A program made the position numbers and the translations under genes. From assembly GCF_900141895.1 (NCBI RefSeq), contig NZ_FQYT01000009.1:35024-99023 (forward strand): a stretch of DNA of 64,000 nucleotides, read 5' to 3'. How positions within the stretch are numbered: position 1 is the stretch's first letter; every line of letters starts with the position of its first letter. Of the stretch, positions 36,867 through 45,105 are shown one piece after another. This DNA is from Parasporobacterium paucivorans DSM 15970. Lineage in GTDB: Bacteria; Bacillota; Clostridia; Lachnospirales; Lachnospiraceae. The notes beneath the pieces are model-generated. The model did no database searches, was not told where the DNA came from, and was given only the letters and a program-made list of their open reading frames with translations.

Positions 36867-37244
36867 TTACTGTTCTTTTTCCGTAACAACGCTTGCGATT
36901 CGGATATTTACATCCGCAATGGCAAGACCCGTCATATTTTCAAGGGCGGCCTTTACATTGTCCTGCACGGCGGCAGATACTTCCATCACATTGTATCCGT
37001 AAGCTATATTAAGGGAAATATTAACGGAAACCGTACTGTCGCAAAGTTCGACTGTGACTCCTCTTGACAGGTTTTTCTTTCCCAGTTTTGCCACCAGTTC
37101 GTTAGTGATGTTCCCAGCCATGGAACCGACGCCTTCTACCTCTGTGGCAGCCAGTCCGGCTATCACAGCCACTACGTCATCAGCAATATGAACCTCTCCA
37201 ATGTTCCCGGTTTCGTGTATCTTATATGTGTTGCGTTTTTCCAC
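36867..37244 (-). CDS. Asp23/Gls24 family envelope stress protein
   Basis: The 125-residue protein matches the Asp23/Gls24 (DUF322) family: GEVHIADDVVAVIAGLAATEVEGV near the start, followed by VSVNISLNIAYGYNV and ALENMTGLAIADVNIRI. Such proteins attach to the membrane or envelope and are conserved before nusB in Clostridia. The start is GTG at 37244 with a GGGAGG site. It is a single-gene unit with its own promoter and terminator. Confidence 0.88.
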   Translation of the reverse strand: MEKRNTYKIHETGNIGEVHIADDVVAVIAGLAATEVEGVGSMAGNITNELVAKLGKKNLSRGVTVELCDSTVSVNISLNIAYGYNVMEVSAAVQDNVKAALENMTGLAIADVNIRIASVVTEKEQ

Positions 37245-37277
37245 GTTTTCCCTCCCGAGCGTTTCATTTATAACTGT

Positions 37278-37305
37278 ATTATAACAAATTAAACGATAAA
37301 TGCAA
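37278..37305 (-). promoter_or_regulatory. promoter of the Asp23 gene
   Basis: TTGCAT (37300-37305), 16-base spacer, perfect TATAAT (37278-37283) with an upstream TG on the minus strand. Confidence 0.75.
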
Positions 37306-37397
37306 CCTATTTAAGGCAGGCCTTCATTCAGAAAACCAGGATAAATTTGTTAAATTAATATTTATGCCGGTTTGTTATAGGAAAAGAAAAAACAATA

Positions 37398-37406
37398 TGA
37401 TATAAT
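37398..37406 (+). promoter_or_regulatory. extended -10 promoter of the first OFA carrier
   Basis: TGATATAAT lies 49 bases before the start codon; no clear -35 is seen. Confidence 0.5.
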
Positions 37407-37454
37407 GCGAAATACAAAATATTTTAACTACAAAGAACAAGAGGAGAGATTAAA

Positions 37455-38672
37455 ATGAAATTTAACCGTTGGATTTACGCAATTGCAGGATTTGTCGTTA
37501 TGTTGTGCGCAGGACTGATTTATGCATGGACGAATATCTCAAAACCGATTCGGGCCGACATCGAAAGTGGAGCTTTGAACATACCTGCTGGCAGCCTGTC
37601 TTTGACCTTTTCCATATGCATGGTCTTTTTCTGTATTGGTGGTCTGGTTGGCGGAATGATTGTCAAAAAAGCCAGTGCAAAAATCAATATCATCATTGCT
37701 TTGATTTTATTTCCAGCCGGCCTTACCATTGCTGCCAATTCCCATTCAGCAGCAAGCCTTTACCTCGGTTATGGTGTGCTTGTAGGACTGGCTGCCGGAT
37801 TTGTCTACAATGCCGTCATGAGCGTCGTAACAAGGTGGTTTCAGGACAAGCAGGGATTCATATCCGGGCTTTTGCTTATGGGCTTTGGACTTGGCGGGTT
37901 CATTTTAGGTCCCGTTGCCAACATCCTCAAAAATAATGTTGGCTGGAGAACTTCCTTTATCATTTTAGGTATCGCTTTTGCCATTATTCTGTTTATTTCC
38001 ATATTTTTCATGGTCGTACCGGATGCCGGATATACACCTCCGGCTCCCGCAGCAGGCAAGAAGATAAAACCGGTTATGGAAGGTGCCCTTGATGTTGGTC
38101 CCAAAGAGATGATCAAAAGACCTTCCTTCTGGTTTTTCTTCTTTTGGAGCACACTCCTGTCCGGTGCAGCGTTATGTATTATCCCAAATGCGAACGCCCT
38201 GGCATCCTCTGTCAGCAATATCGGTGAAATGGGTCTGGTCATCGTTGCCGGAACAATAAGTATATTTAATGGATTAGGAAGAGTACTCTTTGGAACTATC
38301 TTCGACAAAAAAGGAAACCGGGCTGCTATCACCGGAGACGCCATCCTGCTTATACTGGCATCTCTCATCCTTCTGGCGGCTGTTCTGTCAAGCAACCTGA
38401 TATTGACCGTAATTGGCTTCATTGCACTCGGATTGGCCTATGGCGGAGCGCCATCCAATACCTCGGCCTTTATCAACACCTTTTACGGCAACAGGAATTA
38501 CTCCGTGAATCTGCCTGTCATGAACCTGCAGCTTATCGTGGCATCCCTGTGGGGACCAAACATCGCACAGACTTTCATGTCTTCATCCTCCGGCTTTACC
38601 GGCATACTGATCACTATGACCATTGTCGGAATTGTATCCCTGTTCATTTCATTTTTTATACGCAAAGCATAA
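37455..38672 (+). CDS. MFS transporter, OFA (oxalate:formate antiporter) family
   Basis: The 405-residue protein has 12 predicted membrane segments and the OFA features: AGLIYAWTNISKPIR near residue 20, FSICMVFFCIGGLVGG, and a GFGLGGFILGP motif near residue 145. OFA carriers exchange small organic anions such as oxalate/formate, or take up aromatic acids and other organic acids; the substrate is unknown. It stands alone on the plus strand between the Asp23 gene and a second, convergent OFA carrier, with GAGGAGAG as ribosome site and a terminator behind it. Confidence 0.88.
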   Translation: MKFNRWIYAIAGFVVMLCAGLIYAWTNISKPIRADIESGALNIPAGSLSLTFSICMVFFCIGGLVGGMIVKKASAKINIIIALILFPAGLTIAANSHSAASLYLGYGVLVGLAAGFVYNAVMSVVTRWFQDKQGFISGLLLMGFGLGGFILGPVANILKNNVGWRTSFIILGIAFAIILFISIFFMVVPDAGYTPPAPAAGKKIKPVMEGALDVGPKEMIKRPSFWFFFFWSTLLSGAALCIIPNANALASSVSNIGEMGLVIVAGTISIFNGLGRVLFGTIFDKKGNRAAITGDAILLILASLILLAAVLSSNLILTVIGFIALGLAYGGAPSNTSAFINTFYGNRNYSVNLPVMNLQLIVASLWGPNIAQTFMSSSSGFTGILITMTIVGIVSLFISFFIRKA

Positions 38673-38714
38673 GGAGCGCGTATCTGCTTCCCTGGTTTGC
38701 AAAATCTTTCAGCT

Positions 38715-38749
38715 GATAGCCAGTCCCGGAAAACTTCCTGGACTGGCTA
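38715..38749 (+). terminator. terminator of the first OFA carrier
   Basis: A perfect 11-bp stem (ATAGCCAGTCC arm) with a 13-base loop followed by TTCTTTAT. Confidence 0.85.
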
Positions 38750-38790
38750 TTTCTTTATGTACTCAGGTTTTTCTTTAGAAATTCAACAAA

Positions 38791-38819
38791 AAAGGATACC
38801 ACACGAAGTGATATCCTTT
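38791..38819 (-). terminator. terminator of the second OFA carrier
   Basis: A 12-bp stem with one G-U pair, 5-base loop, then TTTTTTGTTG on the minus strand, just past the second carrier's stop. Confidence 0.88.
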
Positions 38820-38839
38820 CTGCGTATCTTATATATATC

Positions 38840-40021
38840 TTATGCCTTTTCTTTCCGCATGAACTGCACGAATATAATCGCCAGAACAGTAAACACTCCC
38901 ATAATCATAAGGGAAGACAGATAATTTGAGCTTGCCGCCCTGACCATGCCGATCAGGTAGGTTCCTAAAAAGGCTGCTACCAGCAGCGAAAAACTGCTTA
39001 TTGCAAAGTTTGTCGAGAAATATGTATTACCAAACTGTTTACGTGTAAATGTTGCATTGCTGCCAGGTGCTGCACCATAAGACAAACCGATGCATATATA
39101 TCCGATCACCAAGAAAGGCAGAAGGCCCGTGTTGAAGCATAAAATCAAAGAAATAACCCCTAAAAGGCCCAGAACCGATGACAATGTGAGTGAAAATGTT
39201 CTTCCTTTGATATCATACAGGGTTGAAAATGCAAATTTTCCTAATCCATTGGAGGCTGAGACAAGACCGACCGCCAAAGCAATCATCCCGCCAGGCACGT
39301 TGAATTCTGTTGCCAGCGTGGCTGAATGTCCTATCAAAGCCAAGCCCAGCGAACTCACGAATATCTGCCATATATTGAATATCCAAAAATATGGATGGCG
39401 GATCATTTCCTTGGGAGATCTGTCTCGAACTTCTGAATCGATTTTTTTATCACTCCATATGGCATTCAAATTCTTAGGTGTTCGGACAAAAAACGCAAGC
39501 GCCAGGAAAACCACAATGAAAGTAATTCCCAGATATACGAAGGTTTCCCTCCACTCAATTATATTAATCAGTTTTTTGGCAACAGTTCCCAGGACAAGTC
39601 CTCCCATACCAAAACAAAACAGCATTGATCCATTTATGATTCCTATACGCTTTGGATAGTACATAGGAACGATGCTCAGGATGCAGTTATATGCTGACCC
39701 TACCGACAATCCACAAAACACTCCATAGAACACATATAGCTGCCACAGAGAGGTCAGACGTGAAGTCAGTAGAAACCCTATCAGGATTACAATCGCATTG
39801 ATAATCAGCAGAATACTTACATTGATTTTCTTTCGGATCCTGGCTGCTACCAGTCCTCCTATACAGAAAAAGGACATGCATATTGTAAATGTGAGGGAGG
39901 TCTGGTCCCTCGTCCAACCAAATTCTTTCTCAAGTGGTGCCACAAATATAGACCATGCATAGATTAGTCCCAGCAATAGCATAATTATTGCCGAGCTGGC
40001 CGTTGCCATAATTTTTCTCAT
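38840..40021 (-). CDS. MFS transporter, OFA family (second copy)
   Basis: This 393-residue protein is a paralogue of the plus-strand carrier, with LGLIYAWSIFVAPLEKEFGW near residue 18, the matching FTICMSFFCIGGLVAAR segment, and GSMLFCFGMGGLVLGTV. It has 12 predicted membrane segments. It is the last gene of the ptb-buk-EthD-like string, 82 bases after the EthD-like gene, with a terminator between the two, so its transcription may be partly independent. A role in importing the substrate of that pathway, or exporting a product, is inference from position. Confidence 0.87.
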   Translation of the reverse strand: MRKIMATASSAIIMLLLGLIYAWSIFVAPLEKEFGWTRDQTSLTFTICMSFFCIGGLVAARIRKKINVSILLIINAIVILIGFLLTSRLTSLWQLYVFYGVFCGLSVGSAYNCILSIVPMYYPKRIGIINGSMLFCFGMGGLVLGTVAKKLINIIEWRETFVYLGITFIVVFLALAFFVRTPKNLNAIWSDKKIDSEVRDRSPKEMIRHPYFWIFNIWQIFVSSLGLALIGHSATLATEFNVPGGMIALAVGLVSASNGLGKFAFSTLYDIKGRTFSLTLSSVLGLLGVISLILCFNTGLLPFLVIGYICIGLSYGAAPGSNATFTRKQFGNTYFSTNFAISSFSLLVAAFLGTYLIGMVRAASSNYLSSLMIMGVFTVLAIIFVQFMRKEKA

Positions 40022-40052
40022 TATCTAATTACCTTTCTCAATTTATAAAAAG

Positions 40053-40075
40053 GACTTCCGCCTTTGGCAGAAGTC
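40053..40075 (-). terminator. terminator after the EthD-like gene
   Basis: A 10-bp stem (GACTTCTGCC/GGCGGAAGTC with one G-U pair, 3-base loop) followed on the minus strand by CTTTTTATAAAT, between the EthD-like gene and the OFA carrier. Confidence 0.8.
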
Positions 40076-40103
40076 ACTTAAAAGCATAATATTTATTCTG
40101 ACT

Positions 40104-40937
40104 TTAGCGCATTGCAAGATATCCACGATACTGGGACATGTTGTCACTGGCAGCATAGTCTGTCAGAAAAATACCATCAAATTCAAAAGTCGCCTGTAAA
40201 TATGGAAAAGCATCTACACTTGCCCAGGATGGTTTTTCAATATTTTTAGCTTTGACAACTGCAGCCTGATACCACGCATTTGGTCCGTCAAACCACATTT
40301 CTACTACTCGGTGGAAAGCACAGCCATTGATGGACTGGATGACTTTGCTCGTAAGAATCCTGGTCACTTCCGGCATTTCCTGGAAGGCAGGAATCATTTT
40401 CTCATAAAACCACTTATCCCCTTCTTCCATCGAGGTACCCTCCGGATATTTCATTACAAAGTTCCAGCGGTAATTTGGTCCATTTTCTATCGTTCTTTCC
40501 TTGCCTTTGAAATCCTCTTCCCAGCAAAGCGGGAGGAATGCAAATATGAAAGGGGCACAGCCATTGTGACCGCCCTTAGATCTCGCCTCATCTCCTTCAA
40601 AATTCACTTCAAGATCATCATCGGGAATGTTTCCCTGCCACTTAAGGACATCGCACGGGAAATATTCTGTAAGAGCTTTGTTCTTAAAATGTTCTGTGAA
40701 CGGATTCACCATCCAGTAATGTTCCGTGAGCTGCTGGCGAATTGTACCAAACCGTTCTCCTTCCGGAGGCGTCGGCAGAGCATTATAAAAACAATACTTC
40801 GATACATATGGCGCAAATTGTGAAATACTGTCCGGCACATGATAGTGGTATAGCCAGTTCTGTAATCTGTGGCGGTACTCCTCCTTCACGCAGTCGACAT
40901 AAATCAAGCTTCTCATTGGCTGAAATTCTGGTCCCAT
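40104..40937 (-). CDS. uncharacterised protein with two EthD-like (dimeric alpha-beta barrel) halves
   Basis: I do not recognise a characterised family member. The 277-residue soluble protein has no signal peptide or membrane segment. Its N-terminal half (residues 8-110) and C-terminal half (about 148-265) each resemble an EthD/NIPSNAP-like ferredoxin fold: a strand (SLIYVDCV; RWNFVMKYPEG), a helix with a Trp/Phe-Tyr core (NWLYHYHVPD; WFYEKMIPAFQEMPEV), and a strand pair (FHRVVEMWFDGPNAWYQA). The middle is acidic and holds a GGHNGCAPF stretch. A strong GGAG site gives the ATG at 40937. It follows buk by 71 bases on the same strand and precedes an OFA carrier, so it may be an enzyme or a binding protein in a pathway ending in butyryl-CoA. 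The EthD link is weak and needs a profile search. Confidence 0.6.
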   Translation of the reverse strand: MGPEFQPMRSLIYVDCVKEEYRHRLQNWLYHYHVPDSISQFAPYVSKYCFYNALPTPPEGERFGTIRQQLTEHYWMVNPFTEHFKNKALTEYFPCDVLKWQGNIPDDDLEVNFEGDEARSKGGHNGCAPFIFAFLPLCWEEDFKGKERTIENGPNYRWNFVMKYPEGTSMEEGDKWFYEKMIPAFQEMPEVTRILTSKVIQSINGCAFHRVVEMWFDGPNAWYQAAVVKAKNIEKPSWASVDAFPYLQATFEFDGIFLTDYAASDNMSQYRGYLAMR

Positions 40938-40974
40938 AATATAACTCCTTTCTTGTCTGATTAAATTCTATATG

Positions 40975-40996
40975 ATTCGCATATATTTATACGAAT
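40975..40996. repeat. inverted repeat before the EthD-like gene
   Basis: Arms ATTCGCATA and TATACGAAT (8 of 9 paired) around a 4-base centre, in the 71-base gap between buk and the EthD-like gene. It could be a processing hairpin or an operator. Confidence 0.5.
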
Positions 40997-41008
40997 GTAA
41001 CAGCAGTT

Positions 41009-42079
41009 TTATTCCGATCTGTGAAATTCTTTTGCCATTTCTTTTCCCCTGAGCACACGCAGTCCGCCTAATGCAAGGGATTCCATCTCGTTTTCTCCCG
41101 GATATACAATGACCGGCGCTATAAATTTAACTCTCTCAGCAATCATGCCGGTGAAGGTTTCCGAATAAGCAATTCCGCCTGTCAGGATGACAGCTTCCAC
41201 GTTTCCGTTTACGACTGCCGCCTCGCTGGCAATGTGTTTGGCGATGTTTAAAGTCATGGCTTTATATACCATTTCCGCTTTTTTATCGCCGTCTTTCATC
41301 ATCTTTTCCACTTCACGGGTATCTGTAGTTCCAAAATACGCAACGAAACCGCCTTTGTTCTTAACCATTTTCATCAGGGATTTTTTGTCATACTTTCCCG
41401 AGGTTGCCATATCGATAACCTGGAAAAGCGGAAGTCCACCGGTTCGTTCCGGTGAGAATGGCCCCTCTTCATCACTAACGATATCTGCTACACGTCCGTC
41501 TTCGTGAAGGCTGACAGAAATTCCTCCTCCAAGATGGGCTACAATCAATGAACAATCCTTGTATTCTTTGTCATGCTCTTTTGCATAGCGCATAGCAGCT
41601 GCACGCATATTCAGGTTGTGTCCGAGACCTTTTCTTCTCATCTCTGGAAGCCCTGTTATTTTCAAAAGGGGAAGCATCTCATCTACGGTCACGCCATCAT
41701 AAATGAAAGCCGGGATATCGTATTTAGTTGAAATATCAAAAGCAATAACCGCCCCAAGATTGGAAGCATGTTCATTTTGCGGCTTGTTTCTAAGCTGCCA
41801 AACCATATCTTCATTTACTCTGTAGGCACCTGCTTCAATTGGAGGCAGAAGTCCTCCCCTGGACACTACAGCTGTCAGCTGGTCCAACGACACACCTTTC
41901 TCTTCAACGGTTTTGTAGATAAGGTCTCTCCTGAATTCATACTGATCCATGATTTCACTGAATTTGGTCAGTGTTTCGCTGTCGTGGTTAATATTTTCCA
42001 CAAACAGCTGTTTTTCATCCTCATACACGGCTATTTTGGTAGATGTTGAACCCGGATTGATGATTAGTAGTTTTTCCAT
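41009..42079 (-). CDS. buk: butyrate kinase
   Basis: Buk makes ATP and butyrate from butyryl phosphate. The 356-residue acetokinase-family protein has LLIINPGSTSTKIAVYE at the start, VVSRGGLLPPIEAGAY near residue 85, HLGGGISV near residue 190 and AVILTGGIAYS near residue 295. The N-terminal phosphate motif differs from acetate kinase (NAGSSSLK). ATG at 42079 has AGGAGG directly upstream; the frame start at 42106 lies inside ptb. It follows ptb by 13 bases. Confidence 0.95.
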   Translation of the reverse strand: MEKLLIINPGSTSTKIAVYEDEKQLFVENINHDSETLTKFSEIMDQYEFRRDLIYKTVEEKGVSLDQLTAVVSRGGLLPPIEAGAYRVNEDMVWQLRNKPQNEHASNLGAVIAFDISTKYDIPAFIYDGVTVDEMLPLLKITGLPEMRRKGLGHNLNMRAAAMRYAKEHDKEYKDCSLIVAHLGGGISVSLHEDGRVADIVSDEEGPFSPERTGGLPLFQVIDMATSGKYDKKSLMKMVKNKGGFVAYFGTTDTREVEKMMKDGDKKAEMVYKAMTLNIAKHIASEAAVVNGNVEAVILTGGIAYSETFTGMIAERVKFIAPVIVYPGENEMESLALGGLRVLRGKEMAKEFHRSE

Positions 42080-42092
42080 ATTTCCTCCTGGA

Positions 42093-42998
42093 TTAATTTG
42101 TCGCACAGGCAGCCAGTACGATAGATAAATATTTTTCCTCAGCGGAAGATCCTCTGGATGTAAGAATTATCGGAGCTTTCGCGCCAACTATAAAGCCGGC
42201 CATCTTTCCTCCGGCTATCGTAACAATGGATTTTCCGAGAATATTCCCCACCTGGATATTTGGAACCAGAATCATATCTGCATCTCCTGCAACCGGATTA
42301 TGATACCCCTTGATGTCAGCAGCTTCTTTATCCAGGGCAATGTCCAAGGAAATCGGTCCTGCAACGATACAGTTTTTTATTTCGCCGGATTTATTCATCT
42401 GGGCAAGCTGATCTGCTTCGACAGTCTCAGGCATTTTGGGATTTACTTTTTCAACGGCAGCCACTGCCGCAACCTTCGGACAGTCATACCCCAACTTAAT
42501 CATTGTATTGACGGCATTATCAATTATCTCCTTCTTCTGCTGCAAAGTAGGGTATGTAACCATGCCTCCGTCGCTTGTAACCAGTAATTTATGATAGTAT
42601 GGCAATTCATTTATAACGAAATGCGACATCACTTTTCCCATGCCCAGCCCGGTCTCTTTATTCACTACCGGCTTAAGGATCTGAGAAGTTTCCAGTTTGC
42701 CTTTCATTATGAAATCCCCTTTTCCTTCTCGGACAAGAGCCACAGCTTTATAAGCGGCTTCATCCGGATCTGGAACGTCATAAATATCCGTTTCAGGGAT
42801 TTCCATGCCAAGTTTATTGAGAATCGCCATAATAACCTTCTTGTCACCAACCAGGACAGGCCTTACAATTCCCTCCTTCACTGCGTGGTATACTGCTTCC
42901 AGTGTATGCTCATCACCAGCGGCAGCAACTATCATTCGTTTTGGTTCTGAAAAGCTTTTCACCTTGGCAATCAGCTCTTCAAAATTTTTCAACACCAT
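42093..42998 (-). CDS. ptb: phosphate butyryltransferase
   Basis: Ptb converts butyryl-CoA and phosphate to butyryl phosphate. The 301-residue protein is a phosphate acetyl/butyryl transferase; seen are the DFIMKGKLETSQILKPV segment near residue 95, VTSDGGMVTYPTL near residue 145, and VGAKAPIILTSRGSSAEEKYLSI at the C-terminus region. Start ATG at 42998 has GGAGG 7 bases upstream. The ptb-buk pair gives one ATP per butyrate. Butyryl-CoA-forming genes are not in this window. Confidence 0.95.
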   Translation of the reverse strand: MVLKNFEELIAKVKSFSEPKRMIVAAAGDEHTLEAVYHAVKEGIVRPVLVGDKKVIMAILNKLGMEIPETDIYDVPDPDEAAYKAVALVREGKGDFIMKGKLETSQILKPVVNKETGLGMGKVMSHFVINELPYYHKLLVTSDGGMVTYPTLQQKKEIIDNAVNTMIKLGYDCPKVAAVAAVEKVNPKMPETVEADQLAQMNKSGEIKNCIVAGPISLDIALDKEAADIKGYHNPVAGDADMILVPNIQVGNILGKSIVTIAGGKMAGFIVGAKAPIILTSRGSSAEEKYLSIVLAACATN

Positions 42999-43099
42999 AA
43001 AATACCTCCAGACCTGCTTTTATACTTCGATAAAATATGTGGATTGGATCAATATGCAGATCCAACATGTACATATTATCATACAGGAAAAAGAAAATC

Positions 43100-43135
43100 A
43101 ATATATTATGCATAATATATTTTGCATAATATATT
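43100..43135. promoter_or_regulatory. overlapping palindromic operators upstream of ptb
   Basis: A perfect 22-bp palindrome (43100-43121) with core ATTATGCATAAT overlaps a second, one-mismatch 22-bp palindrome (43114-43135), centres 14 bases apart. They lie between the GntR stop and the ptb start. The same core with GT in the centre occurs at the GntR gene's own promoter, so these are probably GntR operators. Confidence 0.7.
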
Positions 43136-43142
43136 GAAGAAA

Positions 43143-43823
43143 TTAATCCGCTTTAACAGAATTTTTGAGATTTTTTATAATGTATCCTCTGGACCACACA
43201 CGATGCTCTTTCAGCGCATCCAGAATCTTCAGGACATCGCCTTCCCGAACGGCATCCCGGATCGTTTCAAAAAAAACAATCCCTGCTGGAAATTCACTGA
43301 AGCAGCTGCTGGTTGCCGAATCGGGCATCACGAACAGGTTGTGCAGGATTTCTTCCTGACCCTTCAATGAATTGCTGCGGTTAATGATCCTCTTATTGTC
43401 GGCATTCGTGTAAAAAACATTTTTTATTCTCCGTATGCAGATACAGCTCTCCTTCAAATCCTTGGAATCTCTGTAGTCATCTACGTAACGGCTGATTTCA
43501 TTGGCCATTTCATCGTGATTTCCCTTTTCCATGGCATAATAGCAGGCGGCCATTTCATATGCTGCGGCAAGTTCCTGAATTTCACGCACGTCATCTGCAG
43601 TAATTTCAATTACTGTCGCTCCAACGTTATTCTCAAAATCCACCAACCCCTCGTTCATAAGCCTGTTGAGTGCTTCCCGGACAGGTGTCGAACTTACGCT
43701 GTATTCTTCCTGTAATTTTATAAGTGTAAGTCTGCTTCCAAGCGGTATATCCATTTTTATGATACGATCCCTAAGACTTTCGTATACCTGGTCCACCAAA
43801 GACATTTTTTTAATTTTCACCAT
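43143..43823 (-). CDS. GntR family regulator, FadR/FCD type
   Basis: The 226-residue protein has an N-terminal GntR winged helix (LVDQVYESLRDRIIKMDIPLGSRLT, then VSSTPVREALNRLMNEGLV) and a C-terminal all-helical FCD-type ligand domain. It is 144 bases upstream of ptb on the same strand and probably controls ptb-buk. A TATTAT-GT-ATAATA palindrome at its own -10 region suggests autorepression. The ligand may be an organic acid or CoA thioester, which is inference from FCD family habits. ATG at 43823 has a GAGGG site. Confidence 0.88.
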   Translation of the reverse strand: MVKIKKMSLVDQVYESLRDRIIKMDIPLGSRLTLIKLQEEYSVSSTPVREALNRLMNEGLVDFENNVGATVIEITADDVREIQELAAAYEMAACYYAMEKGNHDEMANEISRYVDDYRDSKDLKESCICIRRIKNVFYTNADNKRIINRSNSLKGQEEILHNLFVMPDSATSSCFSEFPAGIVFFETIRDAVREGDVLKILDALKEHRVWSRGYIIKNLKNSVKAD

Positions 43824-43857
43824 ATAATCATCCCTCTTTAAATGTATTTGTATTTGA

Positions 43858-43871
43858 TATTATGTATAATA
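43858..43871. promoter_or_regulatory. palindrome at the GntR promoter
   Basis: TATTAT, two-base centre, ATAATA; shares the ATTATG half-site with the ptb operators and overlaps a TATTAT -10-like box for the GntR gene. Confidence 0.6.
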
Positions 43872-43910
43872 CATTGTCTCATCATATGGGAAATAATACA
43901 AGTTTATTCT

Positions 43911-43954
43911 AAAAAAAGCCGTTATAAGTTTTCTTTCAGAATCCCTATAACAGC
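43911..43954 (-). terminator. terminator after the iron-sulfur flavoprotein gene
   Basis: A 9-bp stem (GCTGTTATA/TATAACGGC, one G-U) followed on the minus strand by seven Ts. It separates the flavoprotein gene from the GntR unit. Confidence 0.82.
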
Positions 43955-43970
43955 CTGATTGAATATTTTA

Positions 43971-44906
43971 TTATTTTGAAGGAGTCGTTGCTGCGATAAA
44001 CTCTTTATATTTGGCTACTCGGGCCTTATATTCATCCGATTTCTGGGACTCCGACAGTTTCCCTTCATTGGTTCGAATATCGTCGGCATGAATGAATTTT
44101 CCAGAAAGTGTATCATGTGCATGTGCAATCTGTGTTTCAGGAAAAACAAATGTCATCTTCCCATCTTTTATTTCCATATTTCCTTCGATACCGCAAAGGC
44201 AGCAGATAGCTTTTGCCGAGTCTTTGTCGAGAAAGAAATTATTGCTGTGACAGTGCGGACACACACCCTCTTCACTTTTATACTCTGCTTTTTCATAGTC
44301 CAATGCCGCATTCGCGATATTCTGGCCGATTTCATGGGCTTGAGCGAGATATTCATCATTCATCATTATGCCTTTTGACCACTTGAAAACATCATTATTA
44401 ATGACTTTCCACATTGGCGTAAGTGCATGTATGCCGCAGTGTAATTGAATATCTGTTGCCCAGTCGGAACCGCCGACTCCCATGTAGGAGACAACCTTAT
44501 CCTTGAGCAGACGTGGATCAGGAGCGATTCCTCCCATTTCCTCCGCAATCTTTGTGCCGATGATATTATTTCCCCTGTCTGTTCTTGGACCAAAACGATC
44601 TGTGATAGTCCTGAAAAGACCCGTTGCGCCTTTTTCAAAAATCGGAATAGAAAATACCACTCCGTCAGCATCCAGCATCTTCCCAAGCAGCCAGTCAAAA
44701 TCATCCTTCAATATACATTTTCCGCCTTTTCCACCAAAAAGGCCTTTAACACATGCGATGCATCCCGTGCAATGTTTGATATCGAGATCATTCAGTCGTA
44801 TAAATTCAACCTCTGCCCCCATATCCTTCGCACCCATAAGGGCTTCTTTGCACATTGCGTCATTGTTTCCATTCTTTGTTCCGCCGGAAATACCTAAAAT
44901 TTTCAT
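43971..44906 (-). CDS. iron-sulfur flavoprotein (NAD(P)H-dependent FMN reductase family)
   Basis: The 311-residue protein starts with the flavodoxin-like FMN motif ILGISGGTKNGNN and has a cysteine cluster HCTGCIACV...C (C46, C49, C52, C64; spacing 2-2-11) like the iron-sulfur flavoproteins, which bind a [4Fe-4S] cluster next to FMN. Near the C-terminus is a second cysteine pair set (C216, C219, C235, C238) that looks like a zinc ribbon or rubredoxin-type knuckle. It would pass electrons from a reduced carrier to an unknown acceptor. ATG at 44906 matches the family start (frame begins at 44930). It is divergent from the AraC-GH39 gene with a 199-base shared upstream region. Confidence 0.82.
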   Translation of the reverse strand: MKILGISGGTKNGNNDAMCKEALMGAKDMGAEVEFIRLNDLDIKHCTGCIACVKGLFGGKGGKCILKDDFDWLLGKMLDADGVVFSIPIFEKGATGLFRTITDRFGPRTDRGNNIIGTKIAEEMGGIAPDPRLLKDKVVSYMGVGGSDWATDIQLHCGIHALTPMWKVINNDVFKWSKGIMMNDEYLAQAHEIGQNIANAALDYEKAEYKSEEGVCPHCHSNNFFLDKDSAKAICCLCGIEGNMEIKDGKMTFVFPETQIAHAHDTLSGKFIHADDIRTNEGKLSESQKSDEYKARVAKYKEFIAATTPSK

Positions 44907-45105
44907 ATGTATGACATCCTCTCCATTCAATGATTTATAGTTCTTAGTTTAGCAGAGGATCAGTTAAATGTTAACGTCTGATTTTATTAGATATTAACAC
45001 CATTTTTGCAATTAACCAAATAAGTCTTTTTCTGTCGATTTGAATATGTTAAAATAATGTATATAAAATATCAAATATATACAGTATTGAAAGGTGGTTA
45101 TCTCA

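Noticed and set aside
40104..40937. Phloretin hydrolase or 2,4-diacetylphloroglucinol hydrolase (PhlG type), tempting because of length and the aromatic context.
   Set aside because: I could not find the His/Glu zinc-site pattern I recall for PhlG-type enzymes, and the halves look like EthD barrels.
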